Below are positions 50,638 through 60,550 of a stretch of 64,000 bases of DNA, piece after piece. A program made the translations under genes and the position numbers. The notes under the pieces were generated by a model that was given only the letters and a program-made list of their open reading frames with translations, was not told the origin of the DNA and ran no database searches. Each line of letters opens with the position of its first letter. Position 1 is the stretch's first letter. This DNA comes from Bog-756 sp035534835 (GTDB lineage: Bacteria; Actinomycetota; Acidimicrobiia; Acidimicrobiales; RAAP-2). The stretch is taken from positions 27,350 through 91,349 of the forward strand of contig DATLRE010000180.1 in the NCBI GenBank assembly GCA_035534835.1, in the 5' to 3' direction.

Positions 50638-52088
50638 CAATACCGTTCAGTTAAGGTCACAATGATGTAGTTTGTCGTTGTGCCCCGTGGTGGTTGGAGG
50701 AAGCCTGCATCGGACCGACGGCTGTCCGACCTCGTCTCGGTCGGTGTGCTCACCCGCACGTTCCCACCGGCGCTGGTCGATGAGGTGGTCGCCGGGTGCG
50801 GTCGGACCGAGCGGCGGAACCGATCACTGCCCGCCCGTGCCATGGCGTACTTCTCCATCGGGATGGCGCTGCACTCCGAAGGCTCCTATGAGGACGTGCT
50901 GGGACTGCTGACCGACGGCTTGGCGTGGACGTCGGGGGACGAGCCGATCCCCCTGCCCTCGAAGTCGGCCATCTTCCAGGCCCGCGCACGCCTGGGATCC
51001 GAACCGCTCCAGAAGTTGTTCTCCCGGGTGGCTGCACCCTTGGCCGGAGCGGGGACACCGGGAGCGTGGTTGGGGGGACGCCGGCTGGTCGCCATCGACG
51101 GAACGTGTCTGGATGTGGCCGACACTCCGGAGAACTCGGCGTACTTCGGTCGTCCCGGTGTCATGAAGGGCGAACAGGCCGCCTTCCCCCAGGCCCGGGT
51201 GGTGGCATTGGCCGAGTGCGGGACCCATGCGATGTTCGACGCGGAGATCAGCCCGTACACGACGTCGGAGAACGCATTGTCAGGCGAACTCCTCGACCGG
51301 CTGGAGAAGGGGATGTTGTGTCTGGCCGACCGAGGGTTCTACAGCTTCGTTGGATGGCAAAAGGCCAGCAATACCGGGGCGGACCTGTGTTGGCGAGTTA
51401 AAGACAACCTCAAGCTGCCATCGATCGAAGACCTTCCCGACGGGTCCTACCTCGCCGAGGTGTCCCACTCGACCAAGGACCGCAAGCGTCGTCATCCGGT
51501 GACAGTCAGGGTGATCGAGTACACCATCGCGGACGGACGCCAACCTTCCGGCCCGTTCCGGTTGATCACCACCATCCTCGACCCCTCCGACGTCTCCGCG
51601 CTCGACCTCGCTGCCGCCTACACGGAGCGGTGGAAGATCGAGAGTACTTTCGACGAGTTGAAGACCCACCAGCGCGGCCCTCGCACCGTGCTGCGATCGA
51701 AGTCGCCAGACCTCGTGCTCCAAGAGATCTGGGGACATCTCTGCTGCCACTACGCCATACGAACCCTGATGTGGGAGGCCGCCGACCAGGTCGGGGCTGA
51801 CCCCGACAGGGTCAGCTTCGTCGCCGCACTCCGCATCGCTCGCCGCTCAATCCCAGCGGCGCGCGATTTTTCCCCCTCAGGCCACTGACCACGGTTGGCG
51901 CTACGCGATCGGGTTGCTTACACGGAGGCTCAATCCGGCCCGCCGCCATCGAAGCAACCCGAGGGTGGTCAAGCGCAAGTACGTCAAGTGGCACGTGAAG
52001 CGGGAGCGGCACAAGACGTGGCCGCAACCGACCGGCCCACCTCGGGCCAGTGTTGCAGGGGCTCCGAGCCCCTAACTGAACGGCATTG
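50638..52088. mobile_element. IS4-family insertion sequence
   Basis: The ends carry 19-bp imperfect inverted repeats (50638-50656 and 52070-52088, 17 of 19 matching, with shared core CCGTTCAGTTA). The inside encodes a DDE transposase. No target duplication is evident. It sits directly after the integrase gene. Confidence 0.8.
50680..52075 (+). pseudogene. IS4-family transposase, frameshifted near the C-terminus
   Basis: A DDE transposase with AIDGTCLDV (first Asp), LADRGFYS (second Asp) and the YREK region TERWKIESTFDELK. The frame stops at 51886-51888 after a short false tail. Removing one base from the TTTTTCCCCC run at 51867-51876 restores the family C-terminus (TDHGWRYAIGLLTRRL and on) to a TAA at 52073-52075. 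GTG start at 50680. Confidence 0.85.
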
Positions 52089-52355
52089 TCTTTAGTCCCG
52101 TAGACCCATCGCCGGATCGTGTCGATGAAGGGGGCACGGGTCCGTGTGGCCCGTGCGTGATGTCCCCCAACACTTTTCTCCCCTCCCCCGGGAGTCTTGA
52201 TGTGGAGGGGCATTGTCGCGTCCAATCATCGGTGCAGTGCACACACCGGAGCCGTGGAGCAGAGGGTCCCACCATCTATTGCTTCAACTCTGGCCCTGAA
52301 GCCCATGGAATGCGGCTTGAGCGACAAGGTGAATGGGCAGGCGGTTGTGGGCGAC

Positions 52356-52685
52356 CTACGCGACCGGGTACAGCCTGAAGACCCCAGCTGAATCACGCAC
52401 CTGCGCATACAGCGTGTCGTATGCCTTTCGGGCTGGATTGCCGCCAGTCACCCTCTGGATCTCCTCAACGAACTTCGACGATTCCTCTTCTGAGCCTTCG
52501 AGCCCGTCGTCCCAGAATGACGTCACGATGACTTCAGAGCGCGTCCGGTGATCGTGCTTGAGGACAGTGAGACCGAGAAAGTGCGGAAGTGCACCGAATC
52601 GGGGGATGACATGTTCCTGGATCTCCGCCATCAGCCGCGAAAGCTGGTGCGCCTGAGCGTAGAAGGTCACCTGCCGACTCTTCAT
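52356..52685 (-). CDS. Antibiotic-biosynthesis-monooxygenase-like (ABM) small protein
   Basis: A 109-residue single-domain protein resembling dimeric alpha-beta barrel ABM proteins: QVTFYAQAHQLSRLMAEIQEHVIPRF, then LTVLKHDHRTRSEVIVTSFWDD. It could be a quinone-type monooxygenase or haem-degrading relative, but only the fold is suggested. It is cargo of the integrative element. Confidence 0.6.
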   Translation of the reverse strand: MKSRQVTFYAQAHQLSRLMAEIQEHVIPRFGALPHFLGLTVLKHDHRTRSEVIVTSFWDDGLEGSEEESSKFVEEIQRVTGGNPARKAYDTLYAQVRDSAGVFRLYPVA

Positions 52686-53061
52686 TGATTCCCACCTCCA
52701 GATCTGCGCCGCCCGCCTTCAGATGCTGACGATAGGCGATACCAGATGCGCCGAGCGGTGCCCCGTCATTCTCCCAGCATTGCGACCTGTCGCCCAGAGA
52801 CCACGGGGTCTCCACTCTGATTGAAGTGTGGCCCCGTTGAAGGGGCACTGCCACCTGGTGTACCGATGGCCCGACCTTCAGGCGGGCGCTGCGAGTGACC
52901 GCACTCCAGGAGGCGTCAACTCCTTCAGCCCCCTGACGACGAAGAGTTCACGTTGTTCGACGAGCCTGTCACCAAAAGTTGAACTTCCTGTCGTCAACCT
53001 GCTCCTCCTGCGGGGTGTCTCATCGACCCGGCGGTGGGAGATACCGGCCGGGCACCGATCC
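52686..53061. other. Non-coding gap inside the element
   Basis: No convincing gene, RNA or repeat seen. Composition is lower in GC than the core genome. Confidence 0.5.
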
Positions 53062-53274
53062 TCACCGAAAGGGAGCAGTTCTATTTCTCAGAACCAGGAT
53101 TCGCCAGACGAGGCCACCGACGCCGAGGGCGATCAGCACTGGGTAAGTCCATCCACGAAGTGCGGGGTAGACGGCGGCGGTCACAAGCGGGCTGAAGATC
53201 GAGACCGCAATGACAATCACCCAGAAGCGTGAGTACCACGGCTTCTTGCCGCCGTCTGCGAGGAGGTCCACCAT
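53062..53274 (-). CDS. Small two-TM hypothetical membrane protein
   Basis: A 70-residue protein with two hydrophobic segments (FWVIVIAVSIFSPLVTAAVY and YPVLIALGVGGLVWRILVL). The ATG at 53274 is preferred because the longer frame adds a signal-free basic leader. No family recognised. Confidence 0.55.
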   Translation of the reverse strand: MVDLLADGGKKPWYSRFWVIVIAVSIFSPLVTAAVYPALRGWTYPVLIALGVGGLVWRILVLRNRTAPFR

Positions 53275-53516
53275 GGTGAGCCAAGCTACACATAAGCGCC
53301 TGGTGAGGGGCAGGCAATAATCAGCGCGCACTCGGTCGGCCGACGTGGCGAACACTGTTCATTGTCGGGAAGCTGCGCCGGCTCGCGTGTCAGCAAATAT
53401 GCCAGCAACGCCGGTGAATCGAGCTGAACGTCGGTGAACTGGGCTTCGACAAAATCTTCGCCTCAGAGCCCCAATTCGGCCACGGGCGACCGCCCGTGAA
53501 CGGGCCCTGGCTCCAC

Positions 53517-53663
53517 GACACGCAAGGGGTCGTGGGTTCAAGTCCCGCACGGCCCACCAGAGAAACCCCAGCTCAGGCTGGGGTTTCTTGCAATTCGCGT
53601 CCCGTGCGGTGGCTTCGCCACCGCCGATGTCCGCGACGTTGTCCGCAACGGGGATCGGGGGCC
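53517..53663. repeat. Right attachment repeat (attR) and extended homology
   Basis: The first 60 bp are identical to the tRNA-Val 3' part, and the next 87 bp match 49407-49493 with six differences. The extended part mirrors the sequence up to the integrase start, so it may be the left end of a second, deleted element or host sequence carried by the element. Confidence 0.85.
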
Positions 53664-53714
53664 CCAGTGCCACTGGCTCGCTTCAACCTCAGGTTGTGGA
53701 TTCGTGGCGTCGTA

Positions 53715-54437
53715 TCACCGAAGCGGCAGATGCACCTCCAGGTTCAACCACGACAAGGTCAGCATCGACGCAGTGGTCGGCGGCGCGGGCCGGAACTCCG
53801 CATCTCCCGACATTACGCCTCCTCCTCCACCATGGTGGAGCCCTCGCTGGGTGTACTCCGTCTCGACGTCGTCTGTCAGTTCGAATCGGTACAGGCGCCT
53901 CGTACGCAACATCTGCTGGGCCTTCATCCGTAGATCGTCTGCCGCCCAGTCCTCGAGTCCGACGAGGTCGAGTTCCAACGCTGTCGATTCGTCGGGAAAT
54001 GCCATGGTGATGTCCGGCTCCGGCGACACTCTCCACCGGAGGACGGCGGCAACGTCGTAGATCTCTATCGAGATGACCCGGAGTTGTCCACCGAAGACCT
54101 CGAACTCCTGATCAGGCCCTGCCTGCGACCGAAGGAACGTCGGTGTGATCTCCGCCGGTGGTGGAGGCGGGCGCTTCTCCGGGTCACCCAGGTGGATCGC
54201 CGCAGCTACTCCGGGTGGCGGAAGGTCGGGAGCTTCGTATCCAAGGGCAACCAGCATCTTGCGGTACCAGTCGTGTTCCTCCTCCTGGGTCATACCGTCC
54301 TGATACCTGAACGCGGCCAGCACGCCTGCGAAGTGACTCAACGTGCGTTGCTTGGACTCGTAGTCATCGCGTATCCCGAGGTTCCCACGAGCCCTGGCGA
54401 GCGTCTCCACGAGGTACCACTGCGCTTCAGGATTCAC
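53715..54437 (-). CDS. Hypothetical protein
   Basis: A 240-residue protein from the GTG at 54437. It has helical segments (VETLARARGNLGIRDDYESK, then HFAGVLAAFRYQD), a proline-rich stretch near residue 95, and a C-terminal beta-rich part. Not recognised. It diverges from a phosphotransferase-like gene. Confidence 0.5.
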   Translation of the reverse strand: MNPEAQWYLVETLARARGNLGIRDDYESKQRTLSHFAGVLAAFRYQDGMTQEEEHDWYRKMLVALGYEAPDLPPPGVAAAIHLGDPEKRPPPPPAEITPTFLRSQAGPDQEFEVFGGQLRVISIEIYDVAAVLRWRVSPEPDITMAFPDESTALELDLVGLEDWAADDLRMKAQQMLRTRRLYRFELTDDVETEYTQRGLHHGGGGGVMSGDAEFRPAPPTTASMLTLSWLNLEVHLPLR

Positions 54438-54552
54438 AGAGGAACCGTATCTGGCGATGTCGAGGTGCGCTCTGTGGCCATAGTCCCGACGACACACTCC
54501 CGGCAGCGTTCGGGGATAGGCCACCGAGTCCCTCGGACGCGAGTATTGGGCT

Positions 54553-55362
54553 GTGGATCTGATCACCGCGGTGGCGAACCTCGTTCGGGACCAGGGGCTG
54601 GAAGTAGGCGTGCCGGTCAACCTCCGTTCCACGAACAACGTGGTCGCATGGATGTGTCCGAGCCCCGTCGTAACCAAGATCGCTCGGGACTTCGATGCGT
54701 CAACCCGGGAATTCGAATTGGCGACGTTTCTCGCCGCGATTGGTGCCCCCGTGGTCCCTCCGATCGAGATCGGAATCGCCCAGCCGGTCAACGTGGAGGG
54801 CCAGTGGGTCACGTTCTGGCGCTACGTGGCCGACGAACGTACAGCGACTTCCGCCCAGGTGGCAGCCTCCCTCGATGAGCTGCATGCGGGGTTGGCGAAG
54901 GTTCCTGGCCACTCCACGTTCCCTCCATGCTGGGGTCGCCTGGAGGCGGCCGTGGATCTTCTCGACGATCCCGAGCTTCCCGGCGAACCAGCCGGGGACG
55001 ACCGAGTGCTCCTGCATCGGGCTCTCCTCGATGGCATCGCCGATCTGGCCTCGCTGAGCGATCCCCCTCACGTGCTCCACGGCTCCCCGCATCGATTCAA
55101 CATCCTCGTCATGGACGGAGGAGCGGTGTTCATCGACTTCGAGACCATTGAGCTTGGGCCCCTCGAATGGGACCTGGCCCACCTCGATGAGGAGGTGGCC
55201 GGCTTCTATCCCGCTGACCTCGACCAGGAGCTCTTGAGAAGGTGCCGCATCGCGATCAGTGCGGCCACTTCGACGTGGTGCTGGGAAGGTGTGGACCGGG
55301 GCGCCGACATGCGGAGCCACGCAGTGCACCACCTGGAGACCGTCCGCCGGATGCTCGCGTGA
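54553..55362 (+). CDS. Aminoglycoside-phosphotransferase-family protein lacking catalytic Asp
   Basis: A 269-residue protein kinase-like fold. VLHGSPHRFNILV stands where the family has HGDxxxxN, so the catalytic Asp is a Ser. The following VFIDFETIELGPLEWDLA keeps the DFD-like Mg motif as DFE. It may be a pseudokinase, a variant kinase or decaying. GTG start. Neighbours are hypothetical. Confidence 0.75.
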   Translation: MDLITAVANLVRDQGLEVGVPVNLRSTNNVVAWMCPSPVVTKIARDFDASTREFELATFLAAIGAPVVPPIEIGIAQPVNVEGQWVTFWRYVADERTATSAQVAASLDELHAGLAKVPGHSTFPPCWGRLEAAVDLLDDPELPGEPAGDDRVLLHRALLDGIADLASLSDPPHVLHGSPHRFNILVMDGGAVFIDFETIELGPLEWDLAHLDEEVAGFYPADLDQELLRRCRIAISAATSTWCWEGVDRGADMRSHAVHHLETVRRMLA

Positions 55363-55392
55363 ACTCCACGGCGCCGTCCCACCCACCCGGAC

Positions 55393-56037
55393 ATGGGGCA
55401 GTCTGTTGAGATGGTGGAGGCAGCATGTGATCGCCACATCGAACCCGAGGCGGTCCTTGCCTCCTATGACGCTGGCGTCCGAGCCATAGAACGGATCACC
55501 TCCGAGGTCGAATGGGATGTCCCCACGCCTTGTGGTGGATGGCGAGCCGTCGATGTCGTCGGCCACTTGCTCGCAGTCGCCCGCTACTAACACCGACTCC
55601 TTGATGCAGCTTCGGCCGGGGAACCACGACGGGATCTGCCCCGAGGATCGCAATTGGCGGCGATGAACGCCGCCGACCTGGATGCCCTGACCGAGGCGGA
55701 AGGTGGCGGGCGCGCTCGCGAGTTCGTCAAGGAGGCGGATGCCTATGCTGACCGCCTTCGCTCGGCGAGCTGGACGATGGCCCTCGGGGAATGGTCGGGT
55801 CTCGATGCGCTCACTGTCGGTCAGCACACCGGGATTGTCCTCGGAGAATGGCATGTGCATGCGTGGGATCTCGCTCGGTCGGTTGGTCTCGATCATCGTC
55901 CCGATGATGCGGTGATCGTTGCCAAGGGACAAGAGGTCATGTTGCGTGGAACTGGTCCAGGTGATCCGTGGATCCAAGTGCTCAAGGGCTACGGCCGGAA
56001 CCTCGACTGGTCACGTCCCACAGTCAGGTCTGAATGA
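55393..56037 (+). pseudogene. DinB/maleylpyruvate-isomerase-like gene with in-frame stop
   Basis: The first part (MVEAACDRHIEPEAVLASYD, then WDVPTPCGGWRAVDVVGHL) and the second part (VGQHTGIVLGEWHVHAWDLA) are in one frame and match the mycothiol-dependent maleylpyruvate isomerase N-terminal family (TIGR03086-like). An in-frame TAA at 55588-55590 splits it. The stop is in the middle of the helical bundle, so no half would fold. Confidence 0.7.
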
Positions 56038-56193
56038 ATCTCGCGACGAGACCTGATCCGGCGCTGTGGGACGGCTCGCGGGTGACCGGGGCTTGCTGAG
56101 CCCGGTCGGCCGACGAGCTTGACTCTCCCCCTTGGGGAGGCCGCACACTCGATGCGTCGGGCTCTCCGGCTCGACGACGAGGGAGTAGGAGAC

Positions 56194-57062
56194 GTGGCAG
56201 AGGTCAGCATTGGTGAGTTCGCAAGGCGCTCACGCCTGTCAGTCAAGGCGCTGCGGCTCTACGACGAGCTTGGCGTGCTCGTCCCCGCGCGTGTCGACGA
56301 CGCCTCCGGCTATCGCTACTACGACGCAGCACAACTCGAAGTGGCGCGCCTCGTTGCGATGTTGCGTCAGCTCGATTTTCCGCTTGCCGCGATCAAGGAG
56401 CTGCTCGCATGCGATCCAGTTGATGCCGCAGACCGAATTGCGGCGCACTGGCGGGAGGCCGAGTCTTCACACGACGCTCGTCGCGAACTCGCCGACTACC
56501 TCGTCAACCGATTGAGTGGAAGGAGAACCGTCATGTACGAAGTCGCCACACGAGACATGCCCGGGCGGAGCTTGCTCTGCCTGAAGCGCCACGTCGACGA
56601 ACAGGGCGCGTGGGCGCTCGGCAAGGAATTCATTGAGATCCTGCGGGAGCGACCACTGCCGAAGATGAGCGGAAGAGAAGGCGCGATGTTCTCCATCTAC
56701 TGGGGTGAGGTGAGCGCGGACAGCGACGGCCCCGTTGAATGGTGCATGCCGGTTCCGGAGTCGGACGGAGGGGCACTTGCATCGCAGTACCCGGAGTTGA
56801 GCTTGCGGACCGAACCCCCACATCGCGAGGCGTATGTCGCGTTGCCGAGCGACGCGTTGCCGGACGGCCCGGGAGGGAACCCGGGGGTGCAGTGGCAACT
56901 CGCGTCGGAGGCACTGCACGCCTGGGCGGTCGAGCACGGCATCGACACCGAGCGTCTCGCCCTCGAGCCCGAGGATCTCGGCGTGCGGATCACCTACTTC
57001 GCGAGCGGGCCGGTCACAGAGACGAGCGCCCCTACTGCGATTTCGCCGTGCCCTTCGCTTGA
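56194..57062 (+). pseudogene. MerR regulator with GyrI-like effector domain, frameshifted
   Basis: The N-terminal HTH is VSIGEFARRSRLSVKALRLYDELGVLVP with YRYYDAAQ, and a GyrI-like domain follows. The last strand should be APYCDFAVPFA and a stop at 57060-57062, but a missing C in the CCCC run 57029-57032 throws the frame off; read as is, the protein continues with a foreign tail to 57273. GTG start at 56194 with GGAG upstream. Confidence 0.75.
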
Positions 57063-57269
57063 GAGCCGAGGCCTGCATGGACTGCACGTTCCACGGAGTG
57101 TCGATCCGCCATGGTCGATGAGCGACCTCGACCCGGCGATCAGGGGAAGGAAGGGCCTATCTCTACAAGTGTCCCCAGTGGGTGGCAATGAGGAGAAGCA
57201 GTCCAGCCATCGCGATGAGGACACCTGCTACGACCATCCGCCTGTCGCTCGACGTGGGACGGACACGGC

Positions 57270-58745
57270 CTAGTGCAGCGAAGGGCGCTCTGCTCGACTT
57301 CGGATTGCAGCGTGGCCGCCGGCGCGTCGGCCGAAGAACGAACCGTCGCCGAGGCTGATGCCGCTGGCGTAGTGGTGGGCAGCGAGGCTGGCGGCGGTCC
57401 GGCCGATGGCATAGAGCCCCGAGATGCGACGACCCTCGCTGTCGAGCGCGGCGCCGTCGGAGTCGGTGAGGACACCGCCGAGTGTGAAGGTCGCGTAGAT
57501 CGCACCGTGGTCGACGCGCAGGTCGATGGCGCCGATGCCGCTCGCGGGAGGCGCACCGATGGGCTGCAGGAACGGCGCCCGCTTGTGGAATACCGGGTCG
57601 TCACCGCGCGTCGCCGCTTCGTTGTACTCGCGCACCGTGCGGGCCAGCGCGTCCGGCGGGATCCCGAGGTCTGCGGCCAGTTCCGCTGGAGTGGCCGCGG
57701 CGTAGCCGATCCGGAGTCCGATCGGATTCGGCTCGTGGATCACGTCATCGGTGATCATGTAGACGAAGCCGTCCTGGTAGCGCAGTGCGTGGATCCCGAT
57801 GCGACCGGTGTAGGCATCTTCGTTGATGAATCGCTCACCGTCGCGGTTGACGAGGATTCCCCGTGCGAGGCGGTGGGGCGGCCCGAGGGGCAGCGCGCAC
57901 TCGAAGGAGTCGAGCCTGGTCGTCGCTGCGCCGGTGCCCACGGCCATGCGAATCCCGCGCCCGTCGTCGTACGGGGTCCCGATCCGCCAGGCCGGGTCCG
58001 GGGCGTGGGCCAGGGGGCAGTGCTCGGCGACCATCGCCTCGTTGTGGATGAATCCACCAGTGGCCACGATCACCCCTCCACGGGCCCGGATGGCACGGGG
58101 ACCGTCGTCGGTCCTCACCAGCAAGCCGACGACGTCCCCGCTGTCGACGACGAGCGCCTCGGCGCCGGCGTCGGCCACCACGCGGGCGCCGCTGGTCGAT
58201 ACGGCCGCACCGAGACGTTCCATCAGGAAACCGCCGGCGGAGTCGACACACTGCGGCTTGTGTCCACGCGGGACCGGGACCGCGAGTTCGTCAAAGGGAT
58301 AGGTGTCCTCACCGCCGGTGAAGAGCAGCCCGGCATCATCCGCCGATTCGCGGTTCGGCTCGTCGCAGAACGACGCCCGGAACGGAACGCCGATCGAGAC
58401 CAACCAGTCGAAGTGGTCCGGCGAACCCTCGCAATAGGCGTTCACGCGGTCGTCGTCGACGCCGGGCCCGAGAGCAGCCTGCAGGAACGCCGCCATGTTC
58501 TCCGGGGAGTCCTCGAAGCCACAGGCGCTCTGGAGGGCCGTGCCTCCTCCGAGGTAGATGAGGCCTCCGGAATGGGCCGACGTCCCCCCGGGTCCCCCGC
58601 TTCGCTCGACGGCCAGTACGTCCGCTCCCGCCTGCCGTGCCCCCATGACGGCCGACGCTCCCGCAGCGCCCAGACCGACGACGACTACGTCGACGGCTTC
58701 CTCGAAGCGAACCTCGCTGACGTCACGCGCCGGGTCCGGTTGCAT
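57270..58745 (-). CDS. FAD-dependent flavoprotein dehydrogenase (fumarate-reductase/KstD-like)
   Basis: A 491-residue protein. VDVVVVGLGAAGASAVMGAR is the FAD dinucleotide motif, with PGGTSAHSGGLIYLGGGT for the flavin and GVIVATGGF. The end LYAIGRTAASLAAHHYASG matches fumarate-reductase/ketosteroid-dehydrogenase flavoproteins. Substrate unknown. The ATG at 58745 is chosen because the frame's upstream extension is shadow-like. Confidence 0.85.
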   Translation of the reverse strand: MQPDPARDVSEVRFEEAVDVVVVGLGAAGASAVMGARQAGADVLAVERSGGPGGTSAHSGGLIYLGGGTALQSACGFEDSPENMAAFLQAALGPGVDDDRVNAYCEGSPDHFDWLVSIGVPFRASFCDEPNRESADDAGLLFTGGEDTYPFDELAVPVPRGHKPQCVDSAGGFLMERLGAAVSTSGARVVADAGAEALVVDSGDVVGLLVRTDDGPRAIRARGGVIVATGGFIHNEAMVAEHCPLAHAPDPAWRIGTPYDDGRGIRMAVGTGAATTRLDSFECALPLGPPHRLARGILVNRDGERFINEDAYTGRIGIHALRYQDGFVYMITDDVIHEPNPIGLRIGYAAATPAELAADLGIPPDALARTVREYNEAATRGDDPVFHKRAPFLQPIGAPPASGIGAIDLRVDHGAIYATFTLGGVLTDSDGAALDSEGRRISGLYAIGRTAASLAAHHYASGISLGDGSFFGRRAGGHAAIRSRAERPSLH

Positions 58746-59092
58746 CACTCGCCGCACGCCAGGGCCAGACGGTGGACGTTGCCCTGCCTCCGCATCGTCG
58801 ACCGGAAGTCCATGCATGTGGTGGCGACCACGCCGAGGATTGCCGGGCTCGCTACCGATCGAAGTCGGATCCTCGCCCGCACAACCCCAGAACGTCGAAC
58901 CTGCTCGTTGCCCATGCGCGCAGTATGCCAGCGATCCGCGACGCTTCCTGCGACTTCCCTGCAGCCGATTGCGACGGGCCACGACCCGACGATGAGGGCG
59001 GTCGTCCTGAGGCTCGTCGGGCCGGTCGCTACGATCCGGGGCAGGGGATCCCGTCATGTCGCATCTGGATTCCGGAGGGTTAGGCTCAGGGC
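58746..59092. other. Intergenic gap
   Basis: No gene or RNA recognised. It ends with a TAGGCT -10-like box (59081-59086) for the next gene. Confidence 0.5.
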
Positions 59093-59554
59093 GTGATCGG
59101 CGTGGCGGCGTTCGGACGGTTGTGCCCGGCACTCCTTGTCGCTGGTGCATTCATGGCGGCCTGTGGATCCAGGACCGGGACGCCGGCAGCCACGGGCGCG
59201 GTGCCCCGCCTGCCTGGAGCGACTGTGTCCGTGCAATCCGAATTCGCTGGGAACGAGACCTTCTGTGCAGGTAGCCCGTTGACGGGCACCATCAGGTATG
59301 TGGTGTCCCATCATGAAGCACGACTAGTACTTGGCGTCGGCGGCCTGCCGGCATCGACCACGGTAGTGGTCAACTGGCTGAACAACTCGGTGCGTGGGTA
59401 CGTCGTCGGGACGTTTTCGACCGACTCGACCGGGTCGCCGCTGAAGTCGTCTGCACGCTTCTACAGACCCGGCGAAACCCGTGGCCAGGAGATTCAGCTG
59501 ACGTCCTCGGACGCTCCGGCAACAGTGCTCGGGGAGCTGTGGCCGTGTGGCTGA
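59093..59554 (+). CDS. Small lipoprotein of unknown function
   Basis: A 153-residue exported protein. The hydrophobic signal ends in lipobox FMAAC. A beta-rich domain follows (TVSVQSEFAGNETFCAGSPL). The GTG is exactly 6 nt after a TAGGCT box, so the transcript is likely leaderless. No family recognised. Confidence 0.6.
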   Translation: MIGVAAFGRLCPALLVAGAFMAACGSRTGTPAATGAVPRLPGATVSVQSEFAGNETFCAGSPLTGTIRYVVSHHEARLVLGVGGLPASTTVVVNWLNNSVRGYVVGTFSTDSTGSPLKSSARFYRPGETRGQEIQLTSSDAPATVLGELWPCG

Positions 59555-59731
59555 GGCGCTCCGGAACCTGACGTCCCCGCAGCGCGCCGCCGCAACGACC
59601 CGTGGCAGATTCGTACCACCCACCCGGCGAGTAGAGACAGGGTCAGCGTTCCACGATTCGTAGGGCCCGTCATCGTTCAACCACCGGCGGTAGCTTCCGA
59701 TGTGGTCCATCCGTTGGGGTGAAAGGTACCG

Positions 59732-60205
59732 GTGAGGAAGATGAGCGCTGAAGGGCAGACGCTGAGCATTCAAGAATCCCTCTATCCCGACATCACGTGC
59801 TTCGGGTGTGGCCATGCCAATCCGAAGGGCTTCCACCTGCGCAGCTATCGGGACGGTCAGATCACGGTGGCTACGTTTTCGCCTCGCGCCGAGCACGACA
59901 ACGGATTCGGCTTCCTCAACGGCGGGATCATCTCGACGGTGCTCGACTGCCACACCGCCGCAGTCGTGATGTGGGAGGCCGACCGTCGCGGTTGGGAGGC
60001 CGATGCAGGTGCACCGGTGCCCTTCATCACCGCTGGCTTCGATGTGCGCTTCCTGCGGCCCACGCCGTTGGGGCCGCCATTGTCACTTCGGGCGGAGCCT
60101 CTGGAGGTCTCCGAATCGGCCATCGTGGTGAGCGCGGAGCTCGTCCACGATGGCAAGGTGCGAGCAACGATGGTGGCGAACTGGCTGCGGTTCCACCCCC
60201 GGTAG
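59732..60205 (+). CDS. PaaI-like hotdog thioesterase
   Basis: A 157-residue hotdog-fold protein. CFGCGHANPKGFHLRSY opens the domain, then FGFLNGGIISTVLDCHTAAVVMW, the active-site helix, and FDVRFLRPTPLGPPLSLRAE. It probably hydrolyses an acyl-CoA thioester. GTG 59732 or ATG 59741 can be the start. Confidence 0.8.
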   Translation: MRKMSAEGQTLSIQESLYPDITCFGCGHANPKGFHLRSYRDGQITVATFSPRAEHDNGFGFLNGGIISTVLDCHTAAVVMWEADRRGWEADAGAPVPFITAGFDVRFLRPTPLGPPLSLRAEPLEVSESAIVVSAELVHDGKVRATMVANWLRFHPR

Positions 60206-60550
60206 CCCGAACCCGGGTCCTCCGCTGTGCCGACGCGGGTGCTGGCACCCAGTGCACAGCTCCGGAGTAGAAGGTTCTGCGCGTCGGATCCAGCCGGCGG
60301 CGCTCCTGTCCATGTCCTGCCCTTCCGAGGGGTTCCGGGGTGAAGACAGCGGGTAGAACACTGCTGAGCCACTCGAGCTCCCAGGTGATCGAGGGGAGGA
60401 AGATCGGATCCACGGAAGCGAGCGGGTCCAGCGTTCGCGAGAGCAGGCACGTGGCGCCTGCGCTCACGCGAGCGGCGCCCCGCCGAACCGGCGACAGCGG
60501 GCAGGGGTGCTCGCACGGCACCTCGACCCCGGCAGCCGTAGCCTTGCCCC
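60206..60550. other. Intergenic gap, possible gene remnant
   Basis: No intact gene. On the minus strand a fragment (WELEWLSSVLPAVFTPEPLG) looks protein-like but is isolated. A TAGCCT -10-like box (60539-60544) precedes the next gene. Confidence 0.3.

Larger units (their letters stand above)
49347..53576. mobile_element. 4.17-kb integrative element in tRNA-Val
   Basis: A tyrosine integrase gene follows the tRNA directly and a 60-bp perfect direct repeat, from the anticodon arm of the tRNA through the terminator, bounds the element (49347-49406 and 53517-53576, offset 4,170 bp). It carries the frameshifted integrase, an IS4-family insertion, an antibiotic-biosynthesis-monooxygenase-like gene and a small membrane-protein gene. 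Damage to integrase and transposase suggests it is no longer mobile, if the sequence is right. Confidence 0.85.

Noticed and set aside
52828..53232. Possible 134-residue protein on the plus strand
   Set aside because: No start signal, no family pattern, and it overlaps the minus-strand membrane protein.
49347..53663. Prophage
   Set aside because: No phage structural, lysis or packaging genes; the element is too small.
53359..53673. Minus-strand frame containing WWAVRDLNPRPLAC
   Set aside because: This peptide is the well-known false translation of the antisense of tRNA and its flank. The same occurs near 49380.
60027..60521. Possible minus-strand protein across the gap after the thioesterase
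   Set aside because: It overlaps the thioesterase gene and only a short piece looks protein-like; noted as possible remnant.
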